Counted from the first letter of the stretch, positions 1-6,831 are shown. The stretch is 9,560 nt of DNA from an uncultured Clostridia bacterium (GCA_946619065.1 CAMOLY010000032.1:1-9560); one strand, 5' to 3'. Numbers and translations: made by a program. The notes: a model not told the origin generated them from the letters alone.

Positions 1-786
1 GACGGCAACTTCGACAAGTACGCCTACATCTCCGACACCACCTCCACCACCTACTTCGGCGGCCTGAACCTGAACCGCGGCACCTTCGCTCTGGAATCCG
101 GCGCCTGCGCTTCTGCCAAGACCGAGCAGGAGAAGGCTGACACCGTCACCGCTCTGAACAACAAGAACTTCCGCAAGGCCATGCTGTTCGGCTGGGACCG
201 TGCCAAGATGAACGCTGTTACCCGTGGCGAGGAGCTCGCTGCCACCAACATCCGTAACATGTACACCCACCCCGAGTTCGTCAAGCTGGCTGAGGACACC
301 ACCGACGAGAACGGCCACACCTTCCCCGCCGGCACCCTGTACGGCGAGATGGTCCAGTACTATCTGGAGCAGCTCGGCAACCCGATCAAGGTTGACGACA
401 AGATGGACGGCTGGTACAACCCGGAAGCTGCCAAGGCTGCTCTCGAGGCTGCCAAGGAAGAGCTGGGCGACAAGGTTACCTGGCCCATCAAGATCGACGT
501 CACTTACTACTCTCCCTCCGATGCTCAGACTGCTCAGGCGAACGCCTACAAGTCCATCATCGAAGAGAACCTGGGTGCTGAGAACGTCGTTGTGAACCTG
601 ATCGAAGCCACCACTGCCGAAGACTTCTACGCCTGCGGCTACCGTGCTTCCAACGGCGCGGCCGGCAACTTCGATATGTTCTACGGCTCCGGCTGGGGCC
701 CCGACTACGGCGATCCCTCCACCTACATCAACACCTTCCTGGGCGAGGGCGCTGGCTACATGACCAAGGTCATCGGCCTGTTCTAA
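1..786 (+). CDS. oppA: OppA/AmiA-type oligopeptide-binding lipoprotein, C-terminal part (5' end cut by the window)
   Basis: The open frame enters at base 1 and runs 261 codons to TAA at 784-786, so the start, signal peptide and lipobox are outside the window. The protein is the extracellular, membrane-anchored solute-binding component that captures peptides and delivers them to the OppBC channel (SBP_bac_5 family). Evidence is the family-like stretch NNKNFRKAMLFGWDR, the YNPEAAKAALEAAKEEL helix, and the strongly conserved GWGPDYGDPSTYINTF motif near the end, all matching AmiA of streptococci from memory. Codons are strongly biased to AAC, GCC, CTG and TCC, which suggests high expression. Oddity: the protein ends at GYMTKVIGLF, about 30 residues after the GWGPDY motif, whereas streptococcal AmiA continues for roughly another 100 residues or more. 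No remnant of that tail is visible downstream. It is either a short natural variant or a 3'-truncated gene. Confidence 0.9.
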   Translation, partial: DGNFDKYAYISDTTSTTYFGGLNLNRGTFALESGACASAKTEQEKADTVTALNNKNFRKAMLFGWDRAKMNAVTRGEELAATNIRNMYTHPEFVKLAEDTTDENGHTFPAGTLYGEMVQYYLEQLGNPIKVDDKMDGWYNPEAAKAALEAAKEELGDKVTWPIKIDVTYYSPSDAQTAQANAYKSIIEENLGAENVVVNLIEATTAEDFYACGYRASNGAAGNFDMFYGSGWGPDYGDPSTYINTFLGEGAGYMTKVIGLF

Positions 787-807
787 TCTCCCTTATGTGA
801 ATCCCTG

Positions 808-836
808 GCGCGCAGGGGGCTCGTCCCCCTGCGCGC
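808..836 (+). repeat. Perfect 12-bp GC-rich hairpin just after oppA
   Basis: The arms at 808-819 (GCGCGCAGGGGG) and 825-836 are exact reverse complements with a 5-nt loop, CTCGT. It begins 21 nt after the oppA stop. No U-tract follows it directly, so alone it looks more like an mRNA 3'-end stabiliser or the first half of a double terminator than a classical terminator. Confidence 0.7.
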
Positions 837-840
837 GTGA

Positions 841-878
841 ACAGGCGCTGTAGGGCGCTCCCCTGCGGCGCCTGTTTT
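841..878 (+). terminator. Probable (partial) Rho-independent terminator after oppA
   Basis: The arms ACAGGCGC (841-848) and GCGCCTGT (868-875) pair perfectly. A second inner pairing joins AGGG (852-855) and CCCT (861-864). A short T run (875-878) and a second T run a few bases later follow. It sits 4 nt after the 808-836 hairpin. Placed between oppA and oppB it would let most transcripts stop after the binding protein and some read through into the membrane and ATPase genes. The U-tract is short, so termination may be incomplete. Confidence 0.55.
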
Positions 879-879
879 C

Positions 880-1216
880 CGGTTTTCGGACATTCGGTAT
901 TTTCGCAGATAGTTAAGTTCTTTTCCCAAACTGCAAATGAAAAAAGATACATGCAAGTCCCTCTATTCCGGGGCTTAGGCCGGCTGTCCTTCCGCGAGGA
1001 AGGATTGCGCGGCAAACTCGCTGCTTTGTTCATGCCGGCTGCTTTCCTCGAAAGGGGCCAGGCACATCCAAGCTTGGGAAGCGGATCATTTCAGCGCTGG
1101 CCCCGACACAGCTGGCTGTGGTATTTGGGACCGGAACCTAACTCTCCGCTGCATTTGCGGACAGACACTCTAAAAAGGAGTAGATTGCCGAACCCGCTCG
1201 GCAATCGCAAAAGCCT
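880..1216 (+). other. Structured non-coding region / probable leader of oppB
   Basis: This 337-nt stretch holds no convincing protein gene apart from a possible 11-codon ORF at its end. It is rich in local inverted repeats. TCCTTCC-GCGA-GGAAGGA (987-1004) closes on a GNRA-type tetraloop. CTTTC-CTC-GAAAG lies at 1042-1054. GGGGCCAG (1054-1061) pairs with CTGGCCCC (1097-1104) around a palindrome, CCAAGCTTGG (1068-1077). CACAG-CTGG-CTGTG lies at 1107-1120, TCCGC...GCGGA at 1145-1161, and a 9-bp hairpin at 1183-1206. The self-complementary GCCGGCTG occurs twice (979-986 and 1034-1041), each time directly before a hairpin. No known riboswitch or RNA family was recognised. No strong sigma-A promoter was seen; the best weak match is TATTTT near 899-904. 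Confidence 0.45.
1175..1216 (+). promoter_or_regulatory. Split translation-initiation region of oppB: distant Shine-Dalgarno plus bridging hairpin
   Basis: The only good ribosome site before oppB is AAGGAG at 1175-1180, 36 nt from the ATG at 1217, too far for direct use. Between them a perfect 9-bp stem GATTGCCGA / TCGGCAATC (1183-1191 and 1198-1206, loop ACCCGC) can form. Folding it leaves 2 + 10 = 12 unpaired nt, close to a usable spacing. A comparable hairpin-shortened arrangement is known for phage T4 genes 25 and 38. The alternative is a coupled upstream ORF, listed separately. Confidence 0.5.
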
Positions 1217-1220
1217 ATGA
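1185..1220 (+). CDS. Possible 11-codon upstream ORF overlapping the oppB start (tentative)
   Basis: A TTG codon at 1185 lies 4 nt after AAGGAG (1175-1180) and opens a frame for MPNPLGNRKSL, ending at TGA 1218-1220. That stop overlaps the oppB start as ATGA, the classical geometry for translational coupling. Ribosomes translating it would melt the 1183-1206 hairpin and could restart at the oppB ATG. The TTG start, the short spacer and the tiny size make this uncertain; it could equally be a by-product of the hairpin-bridged ribosome site. Confidence 0.25.
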   Translation: MPNPLGNRKSL

Positions 1221-2827
1221 GAAAATACATGTTAAAGCGGATTCTCTTCTCGGTGTTTTCGCTCCTCGTCGTGATCATGATCGTCATGCTTCTGGTTTAC
1301 ACTGCCATCAACCGCAATGTTATTTTCCAGACCGACGACACGTGGAACAAGAAGAGCAACAATGACCGGGCAATCTATGAGTTCAACCAGTACCGAAAGT
1401 ACGGGTATTTGACCTTCGTGGATTATACGAACTTCCTGCAGAAGAAGTATAAACCGATCTATGGAGAAGAGTATTCCTCCTCGAAGGAATTCATCGATGA
1501 TAAGAAAGCAATCTCCGAAGCCAAGGATTACGACGAACTGATTGCAAACGGCAACGCCTCCGTGCAGGAGTTCATCAAGCAGTACAAAGATAAGGGCTAC
1601 GAGATTAAGTTTTATCCCAAGATTGCCTTTAAGACAGGCAAGCTGAAGCCGGGCGGCACCGCCTACCTGCTGGCGATCGAAGAGAAGAGCGTATTTCTCC
1701 GCCTGTGGGATTATATCAAGGGCTTCTTCACCGTCGAGACCACCAGCATGGTGAAGGATCCCGAGCTGAAGGCCAGTGACCGCGGCCTCAAGCTGGAAAA
1801 GGACCCCTATTCCGGCCTCTTCGCGATCACCGGTTCCGGAACGCAGCATAAATACCTGCTGTATTTCGAAAATCGTTTCCCCTTCATTCGTCAGAACTTT
1901 ATCCACATCAACCTTGGCACCTCCTACACCACCTACCGCGGCCAGGAGATCACCACCGTCATCAACACGCCGACCGGCCTGCCTGTGAAGTCCAAACAGC
2001 AGTACCCGCTGGCCATCCAGAACAACACCGGCGAGTACGTGAATACCGCGATCGACTTCCACTCCCTGACCTACAACTCTGCCGTCGTCAGCGACATTGA
2101 AAAGACCCAGTACCCGGACAAGTACACGGTGTATTCCTTCAAGCGCTCCGGCCTGAGCATGATGGAGAACTCCTTCGTCATCGGCATTATTGCCACAATT
2201 CTGGCCTATCTGATCGGTCTGCCTCTGGGCATTCTGAACGCCAGACACAAGGATAAGCTGACTGACAAGATGGGCAATGCCTACATCATTTTCATCATGG
2301 CTGTCCCGTCTCTGGCCTACATCTTCCTCTTTGCGGCCATCGGCACCCGCGTGTTCGGTCTGCCGTATAAGTTCGCAACGGCGAAAAAGCCGATCCTCGG
2401 CTACATCCTTCCCATCATCTCCCTGTCTCTGCCGTCCATCGGCAGCCTGATGAAGTGGATGCGCCGTTACATGATCGACCAGATGAACTCTGACTACGTC
2501 AAGTTCGCCAGAGCCGAAGGCATGTCCGAAAAGGAGATCTACCGCATCCATATCTCCCGCAACGCCATGATCTATCTGGTTCATGGTATTCCGGCGAGCA
2601 TTCTGGGCTGCTTCGTCGGCGCCATCATTACCGAGCGTGTCTACTCGGTGCCCGGCGTCGGCAACCTGCTGACCGTCGCCATCAACACGCACGACAACGG
2701 CATTATCGTGGCCGTGGCCGCGTTCTACACGCTGCTGTCGATCGTGTCCATCATTCTCGGCGACCTGCTGCTTGCCCGGTATGACCCGCGTATTTCCCTC
2801 AATTCCGACAAAGGAGGTGGACGCTGA
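1217..2827 (+). CDS. oppB: OppB/AmiC-type oligopeptide ABC transporter permease with large extracytoplasmic domain
   Basis: A 536-residue inner-membrane permease that forms half of the peptide channel with OppC. The N-terminus MRKYMLKRILFSVFSLL leads into TM1 (about residues 8-31). A domain of about 280 residues outside the membrane follows (about 33-312), containing GSGTQHKYLLYFENRFPF, closely like streptococcal AmiC (about 498 residues), and far larger than the loop of E. coli OppB. The remaining TM helices start near residue 315. The EAA loop that contacts the ATPases is around 425-455 (DYVKFARAEGMSEKEIYRIH) and is intact. The C-terminus YDPRISLNSDKGG is typical. ATG 1217 is chosen because it fits the family's N-terminus, although the nearest Shine-Dalgarno is 36 nt away behind a hairpin. 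The stop TGA (2825-2827) overlaps the oppC start by one base. Function is confident from similarity; substrate range is inferred. Confidence 0.96.
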   Translation: MRKYMLKRILFSVFSLLVVIMIVMLLVYTAINRNVIFQTDDTWNKKSNNDRAIYEFNQYRKYGYLTFVDYTNFLQKKYKPIYGEEYSSSKEFIDDKKAISEAKDYDELIANGNASVQEFIKQYKDKGYEIKFYPKIAFKTGKLKPGGTAYLLAIEEKSVFLRLWDYIKGFFTVETTSMVKDPELKASDRGLKLEKDPYSGLFAITGSGTQHKYLLYFENRFPFIRQNFIHINLGTSYTTYRGQEITTVINTPTGLPVKSKQQYPLAIQNNTGEYVNTAIDFHSLTYNSAVVSDIEKTQYPDKYTVYSFKRSGLSMMENSFVIGIIATILAYLIGLPLGILNARHKDKLTDKMGNAYIIFIMAVPSLAYIFLFAAIGTRVFGLPYKFATAKKPILGYILPIISLSLPSIGSLMKWMRRYMIDQMNSDYVKFARAEGMSEKEIYRIHISRNAMIYLVHGIPASILGCFVGAIITERVYSVPGVGNLLTVAINTHDNGIIVAVAAFYTLLSIVSIILGDLLLARYDPRISLNSDKGGGR

Positions 2828-3795
2828 TGAACGAAAATGCAAAGACCCCCGCGGCCTCTCAGGACGATCTGTTCCGGTTTATCGACAGAGACGCGATCAT
2901 GTCCGAGAAGATCACCGCACCGCGTTATTCCTACTGGAAGTCCGTGTTCCGCGTCTTCTTCCGTAAAAAGACCAACATCTTCATGCTGGCCGTGCTTGCG
3001 TTTATCTTCATTGCGGCCTTCGTGCTCCCCAGCTTCTGGAAGTACGAGCCCTTTGAGAACGTCACGAAGGCGAGCACCTTCAACCTCAGCCCCGCCAAGG
3101 CAGTCGCCAAGTTCGGCGCAAGTCCCAAGTGGTGGCTCGGCACCGGCTCGGTGGGCAACTCCATCATGTACGGCATTCTCGCCGGCGCGAAGACCTCTCT
3201 GCTGCTGGCCATCATCTGCGCTGCCATCAACATGACCATCGGCATCCTGCTCGGCGCTGTTTGGGGCTACTCCAAGAAGTTCGACTCCGTCATGCTGGTC
3301 ATCTACAACATTGTTGCCAACGTCCCGTACATCCTGCTGATTGCCGTTCTGGTTTACATCATCGGCTCCGGCTTCTGGCCCTTCGTCTTCGCGCTGACGG
3401 TCACCGGCTGGCTCCCGATCGCGTACTTCATCAGAACGCAGGTTATGGTCATCCGCGACCGCGAATATTCTCTGGCCTCGCGCTGCCTGGGTACCCCGGT
3501 GCGCCGTGTCGTCATCAAGAACATTCTGCCGTTCCTGACCTCCGTCATCGTCACGGTCCTTGCCCAGGAGCTGCCGTCCTACATCGGCGCCGAGGTCTTC
3601 CTGAGCTTCATCGGCATCGGCCTGAGCGCCTCCGTGCCTTCGCTGGGCCGTATGATCCAGCAGGCGCAGTCCGCGTTCATGACCTTCCCCTGGGCCTTCT
3701 GGCCGCCGGTGGCAGTTGCCTCCATCATTACCATCGTTCTGTATCTGATGGGTCAGAATCTTGCTGACGCCTCCGATCCGAGAACCCATATGTAA
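2827..3795 (+). CDS. oppC: OppC/AmiD-type oligopeptide ABC transporter permease
   Basis: A 322-residue inner-membrane permease, partner of OppB in the peptide channel. The cytoplasmic N-tail (about 1-48, with SYWKSVFRVFFRKK as in AmiD) precedes TM1 (about 50-70). A short external segment carries WWLGTGSVGNSIMYGILAGAK, the conserved entry into TM2. Further helices lie around 122-145, 157-180, 186-203, 236-256 and 293-310. The EAA loop (about 213-236, REYSLASRCLGTP...KNILP) should dock on an ATPase. The C-terminus GQNLADASDPRTHM is almost identical to streptococcal AmiD (about 308 residues). Translation starts at ATG 2827 with AAAGGAGG at 2810-2817, 9 nt upstream, inside the end of oppB. The TGATG overlap implies coupled, equal synthesis of the two permeases. 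No oddities. Confidence 0.97.
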   Translation: MNENAKTPAASQDDLFRFIDRDAIMSEKITAPRYSYWKSVFRVFFRKKTNIFMLAVLAFIFIAAFVLPSFWKYEPFENVTKASTFNLSPAKAVAKFGASPKWWLGTGSVGNSIMYGILAGAKTSLLLAIICAAINMTIGILLGAVWGYSKKFDSVMLVIYNIVANVPYILLIAVLVYIIGSGFWPFVFALTVTGWLPIAYFIRTQVMVIRDREYSLASRCLGTPVRRVVIKNILPFLTSVIVTVLAQELPSYIGAEVFLSFIGIGLSASVPSLGRMIQQAQSAFMTFPWAFWPPVAVASIITIVLYLMGQNLADASDPRTHM

Positions 3796-3808
3796 GGAGG
3801 TACGACAA

Positions 3809-5662
3809 ATGTCTGATCAAGCTGAAAAGAATGTCCTGCTTTCCCTGCGCAACGTCGTTGTCAAATTCAACGTCCGCGGCAGAATCCTGACGGCCATTCG
3901 CAACGTCTCCCTGGACATCTACGAAAACGAGTCCCTCGCCATCGTCGGCGAATCCGGCTCCGGCAAATCCGTTCTGACCAAGACCTTTGCCGGCATGCTG
4001 GACTCCAACGGCTTCATTGACCAGGGCACCATCATCTTCTCCGACGACGAGATCTCCCGGACCGACGTCTCTCTCTCCGGCTCCAATCAGAGCCTGTTCA
4101 ACCGCGCCTACGCCATGCTCAACCGCAACTCCAAGCTGGAGCGCGGCGCCAAGGAGTACAAGGCTCTGCAGGAAAAGGAAGAGGAGATCCGCCACAAGAA
4201 GTCCCTGACAGTGGATGAGGAGGCGGATTTCAACAGCCGTCTCAAGACCCTCAAGGATGAGCAGGTCGATACGAACAACTACCTGATGACCCTCGACCGT
4301 CGGAACGACGCAGCCGAAATGGCTGCCAACAAGGAGAAGATCAAGGAGCTGACTGCCAAGATCGAAGCCCTTGAGGTGGAAAAGAAAAATCTGATCCGCA
4401 CCCGCCAGACGGAGTACAAGAATCATCCGGAAGGCGCGCAGAAGGATAAGATGCTTCTGGAAGAGCTCAAGCAGGCCTGCGCCAAGAAGGTCGAGACCCC
4501 CGACAATCCCAACAACCCCGAAGGCCTGTCCGATGAGGTTTTGGAGCGCAACAAGATCCTTGCCTACGAGGTCGTCCTTTCCATCGCCCGCTATTCCGCC
4601 ACGGCCAGAGGCAAGTTCTTCCGCAAGCTCGACAAGGCCTTCAAGAAGGCCATGATGAACGGCGAGGATCTGAATGATCCCGACGTCCGCAACAGGACCT
4701 TCGAGGTTGCCGGCTTCCGTGTGGAATTCCGCTCCCTCGAAACGCCTGAAGACCGGGCTGCCGCCATGGAAACCGCGGAAGGCAAGGACCTGGAGCCGCT
4801 CAAGGCCCCCATGCTCCACGGCTACGCCATCATCGACTGCGCCAAGGTCAAGTATGCCGACGACTGGCAGAAGATCCGCGGCACCAGAATCGCCACCGTT
4901 TTCCAGGACCCGATGACCTCGCTGAACCCGGTCATCACCATCGGCAAGCAGATCATGACGGTCATTCTGAAGCACCAGAAGTGCTCCAAGGCCGAAGCCC
5001 GTCAGCGCACCATCGACATCATGGGCAAGGTCGGTATCCCCGATCCGGAGAGCCGCTTCGACGACTATCCCTTCGAGTATTCCGGCGGCATGCGTCAGCG
5101 TATCGTCATCGCGATCGCCCTGTCCTGCCAGCCCAAGATCCTGATCTGCGACGAGCCGACCACCGCTCTGGACGTGACCATTCAGGCGCAGATCCTGCGT
5201 CTGATCAAGGACCTGCAGAAGGAGCTGGGCTTCACGGTCGTCTACATCACCCACGACCTGGGCGTTGTGGCCAACGTGGCCGAACGCGTCGCCGTGCTCT
5301 ACGGCGGCCAGATTGTCGAGATGGGCACCGTCGAGGAGATCTTCTACGAACCCAAGCATCCGTACACCTGGGCGCTGCTGTCTTCGCTGCCGCAGCTCGG
5401 CGTGCGCGGAACCGATCTGTTCTATATCGCGGGCACGCCGCCTTCGCTGTACAACAAGATCCGCGGCGACGCGTTCGCACCCAGAAACCAGTACGCAATG
5501 GCAATCGACCTTCAGGAAGAGCCCCCGATGTTCCAGGTCAGCCCCACCCACTTCGCCAAGACGTGGCTGCTTGACCCGAGAGCGCCGAAGGCGGAAGGGC
5601 CCGAGAACATCAAGGACCTGCACAAGAAGATCGAGAAGACCTACGTCAATTTCGAGGCTTAA
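3809..5662 (+). CDS. oppD: OppD/AmiE-type peptide transporter ATPase with a ~265-residue insertion
   Basis: A 617-residue cytoplasmic ATPase that drives peptide import together with OppF. ATG 3809 is chosen over an in-frame ATG at 3761 because TAAGGAGG (3793-3800) lies 8 nt upstream and the family N-terminus begins there. Seen in order: Walker A GESGSGKS (47-54), Q-loop FQDPMTSLNP (Q366), signature YSGGMRQR (424-431), Walker B ILICDE (444-449), D-loop (453-456), H-loop THD (H482) and the oligopeptide C-terminal domain from about 510 (HPYTWALLSSLPQL). All catalytic motifs are intact. Streptococcal AmiE is about 355 residues; the surplus lies between about residue 85 and 350. The insert is rich in Lys and Glu, with likely coiled-coil at about 105-225, then PDNPNNPEG, then a more globular part. 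No cysteines follow residue 447, so the C-terminal iron-sulfur site of some OppD/DppD proteins is absent, as in AmiE. Confidence 0.97.
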   Translation: MSDQAEKNVLLSLRNVVVKFNVRGRILTAIRNVSLDIYENESLAIVGESGSGKSVLTKTFAGMLDSNGFIDQGTIIFSDDEISRTDVSLSGSNQSLFNRAYAMLNRNSKLERGAKEYKALQEKEEEIRHKKSLTVDEEADFNSRLKTLKDEQVDTNNYLMTLDRRNDAAEMAANKEKIKELTAKIEALEVEKKNLIRTRQTEYKNHPEGAQKDKMLLEELKQACAKKVETPDNPNNPEGLSDEVLERNKILAYEVVLSIARYSATARGKFFRKLDKAFKKAMMNGEDLNDPDVRNRTFEVAGFRVEFRSLETPEDRAAAMETAEGKDLEPLKAPMLHGYAIIDCAKVKYADDWQKIRGTRIATVFQDPMTSLNPVITIGKQIMTVILKHQKCSKAEARQRTIDIMGKVGIPDPESRFDDYPFEYSGGMRQRIVIAIALSCQPKILICDEPTTALDVTIQAQILRLIKDLQKELGFTVVYITHDLGVVANVAERVAVLYGGQIVEMGTVEEIFYEPKHPYTWALLSSLPQLGVRGTDLFYIAGTPPSLYNKIRGDAFAPRNQYAMAIDLQEEPPMFQVSPTHFAKTWLLDPRAPKAEGPENIKDLHKKIEKTYVNFEA

Positions 5663-5674
5663 GGAGGCGGCATG

Positions 5675-6616
5675 ATGCAGAATACAAATAAAGAGGTCCT
5701 GTTGTCGATCCGCAACCTCGATGTTGTCTTTGGCCGCGGCAAGAAGGCCTTCAAGGCCGTTGAGGACGTAAGCTTCGACATCTACAAGGGCGAGACCCTC
5801 TCTCTGGTCGGTGAGTCCGGCTCCGGCAAGACCACCATCGGCAGAGCCATCGTCCGGATCAACCCCTGCTCCAGGGGCGAGATCTGGTACGACGGCAAGA
5901 AGATTTCCGGTAAGCTGTCCCGCAAGGACGACCGCGACGTGATCCGCAAGATCCAGATGATCTTCCAGGATCCGGCCGCTTCCCTGAATGAACGCGCCAC
6001 CATTGAGTACATCATTTCCGAGGGTCTGTACAACTTCCATCTGTACCGCGACGAGAAGGACCGCATGGCCAAGATCGAGCGCATTGTCAAGGAAGTCGGC
6101 CTGCTGCCCGAGCACCTGACCCGCTATCCGCACGAGTTCTCCGGCGGTCAGCGTCAGCGTGTCGGCATTGCCCGTTCCATCGTCATGGAGCCGGAGTTCA
6201 TCGTCGCCGACGAGCCGATCTCCGCTCTGGACGTCTCCATTCGTGCGCAGGTTCTGAACCTGCTCAAGAAGTTCCAGGACGAGCGCGGCCTGACCTACCT
6301 CTTCATCGCCCACGATCTTTCCATCGTCCGCTTCATCTCGGACCGCATCGTTGTCATCTACAAGGGCAGAATTATGGAGATTGCCGAGACGGAAGAGCTC
6401 TTCGCCTATCCGCTGCATCCCTATACCAAGTCCCTGATCTCTGCGATCCCGGTCCCGGACCCCATCATCGAGAAGGAAAAGAAGCTCTTTGTCTACGACA
6501 AGACCATGCACGACTACTCGGTGGAGAAGCCCTCGCTGGTCGATATCGGCAACGGACACATGATTTTCGGCAGCCCGTCCGAGATCGAAAAGTACAAGAA
6601 GATCCGTTTCGGTTAA
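5675..6616 (+). CDS. oppF: OppF/AmiF-type peptide transporter ATPase
   Basis: A 313-residue cytoplasmic ATPase, the partner of OppD. Two adjacent ATGs are possible (5672 and 5675). The second is preferred because AAGGAGG (5661-5667) then has a 7-nt spacer rather than 4. Motifs: Walker A GESGSGKT (46-53), Q-loop [12 protein letters not shown] (Q98), signature EFSGGQRQR (154-162), Walker B FIVADE (175-180), D-loop SALD, H-loop AHD (H213), then the C-terminal oligopeptide domain with [16 protein letters not shown] (about 248-263). Length and sequence match streptococcal AmiF (about 308 residues) closely and no insertion is present, in contrast to OppD. The Shine-Dalgarno overlaps the oppD stop TAA (5660-5662), indicating one transcript and near-equal expression. 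It is the last gene of the operon and is followed by a strong terminator. Confidence 0.97.
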   Translation: MQNTNKEVLLSIRNLDVVFGRGKKAFKAVEDVSFDIYKGETLSLVGESGSGKTTIGRAIVRINPCSRGEIWYDGKKISGKLSRKDDRDVIRKIQMIFQDPAASLNERATIEYIISEGLYNFHLYRDEKDRMAKIERIVKEVGLLPEHLTRYPHEFSGGQRQRVGIARSIVMEPEFIVADEPISALDVSIRAQVLNLLKKFQDERGLTYLFIAHDLSIVRFISDRIVVIYKGRIMEIAETEELFAYPLHPYTKSLISAIPVPDPIIEKEKKLFVYDKTMHDYSVEKPSLVDIGNGHMIFGSPSEIEKYKKIRFG

Positions 6617-6619
6617 GAA

Positions 6620-6665
6620 ACAACACAAAAACGCTGCGGCTCCGGCCGCAGCGTTTTTGTGTTGT
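6620..6665. terminator. Perfect 21-bp bidirectional Rho-independent terminator between oppF and the converging gene
   Basis: The arms 6620-6640 and 6645-6665 are exact reverse complements around the tetraloop TCCG. The stem has a GC core (CGCTGCGGC) flanked by an A run on the left and a T run on the right, so it can act on either strand. It starts 3 nt after the oppF stop and lies between convergent genes, so it probably ends both the opp transcript and the zinc-ribbon gene's transcript. Confidence 0.92.
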
Positions 6666-6695
6666 GTAGAGACATCCGGTCAGTCGCCTGTGTGT

Positions 6696-6740
6696 CGTAG
6701 TGGCCGCTGACCCGTAGTGGCCGCTGACCACAGCGGCCAT
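6696..6740. repeat. 17-bp perfect tandem direct repeat followed by an inverted copy of its core
   Basis: CGTAGTGGCCGCTGACC occurs at 6696-6712 and again, directly abutting, at 6713-6729. The core TGGCCGCTG of the second copy (6718-6726) is matched by CAGCGGCCA (6731-6739), giving a 9-bp stem with an ACCA loop. No T run follows on either strand. The rest of the 6666-6831 gap shows no gene. It may be a protein-binding site, a repeat remnant or a folded 3' end of the minus-strand transcript. Confidence 0.6.
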
Positions 6741-6831
6741 ATCCCCGTAAAAAGCGTTTCGCGTCATGGCCGCAGCGCTGGTTTTGCATTCCAGAGGCCA
6801 GGCGAGTCTACTTAATAGATACGCGCGGAGA

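Noticed and set aside
770..1033. 87-codon minus-strand open frame over the end of oppA and the hairpins
   Set aside because: It runs through both hairpins and overlaps the real oppA end; no ribosome site or family resemblance.
1119..1140. GTGGTATTTGGGACCGG vaguely like a T-box sequence
   Set aside because: It does not match the conserved AGGGTGGNACCGCG core, and oppB is not preceded by a specifier-loop-like structure that I can identify.
1177..1210. GGAGTAGATTGCCG resembling the start of a THF riboswitch
   Set aside because: Only about 40 nt remain before the oppB start, and the remaining conserved elements of that riboswitch are absent.
837..1220. 127-codon plus-strand open frame between oppA and oppB
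   Set aside because: It begins inside the terminator hairpins with no ribosome site and has no protein-like composition; only its last 11 codons are considered, as a possible uORF.
1232..2842. 536-codon minus-strand frame opposite oppB
   Set aside because: Antisense shadow; its His/Asp/Val-rich composition is an artefact of the sense codons.
3761..3808. Upstream in-frame ATG giving OppD 16 extra residues
   Set aside because: It lies within oppC and has no ribosome site; ATG 3809 has TAAGGAGG at the right distance and fits the family.
3728..6628. 966-codon minus-strand open frame opposite oppD and oppF
   Set aside because: It mirrors two clear ATPase genes; long antisense frames are expected with this GC-rich codon bias.
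6465..6767. 100-codon minus-strand frame at the end of oppF
   Set aside because: It crosses the 21-bp terminator and oppF, and its start region is only the tandem repeat read in frame.
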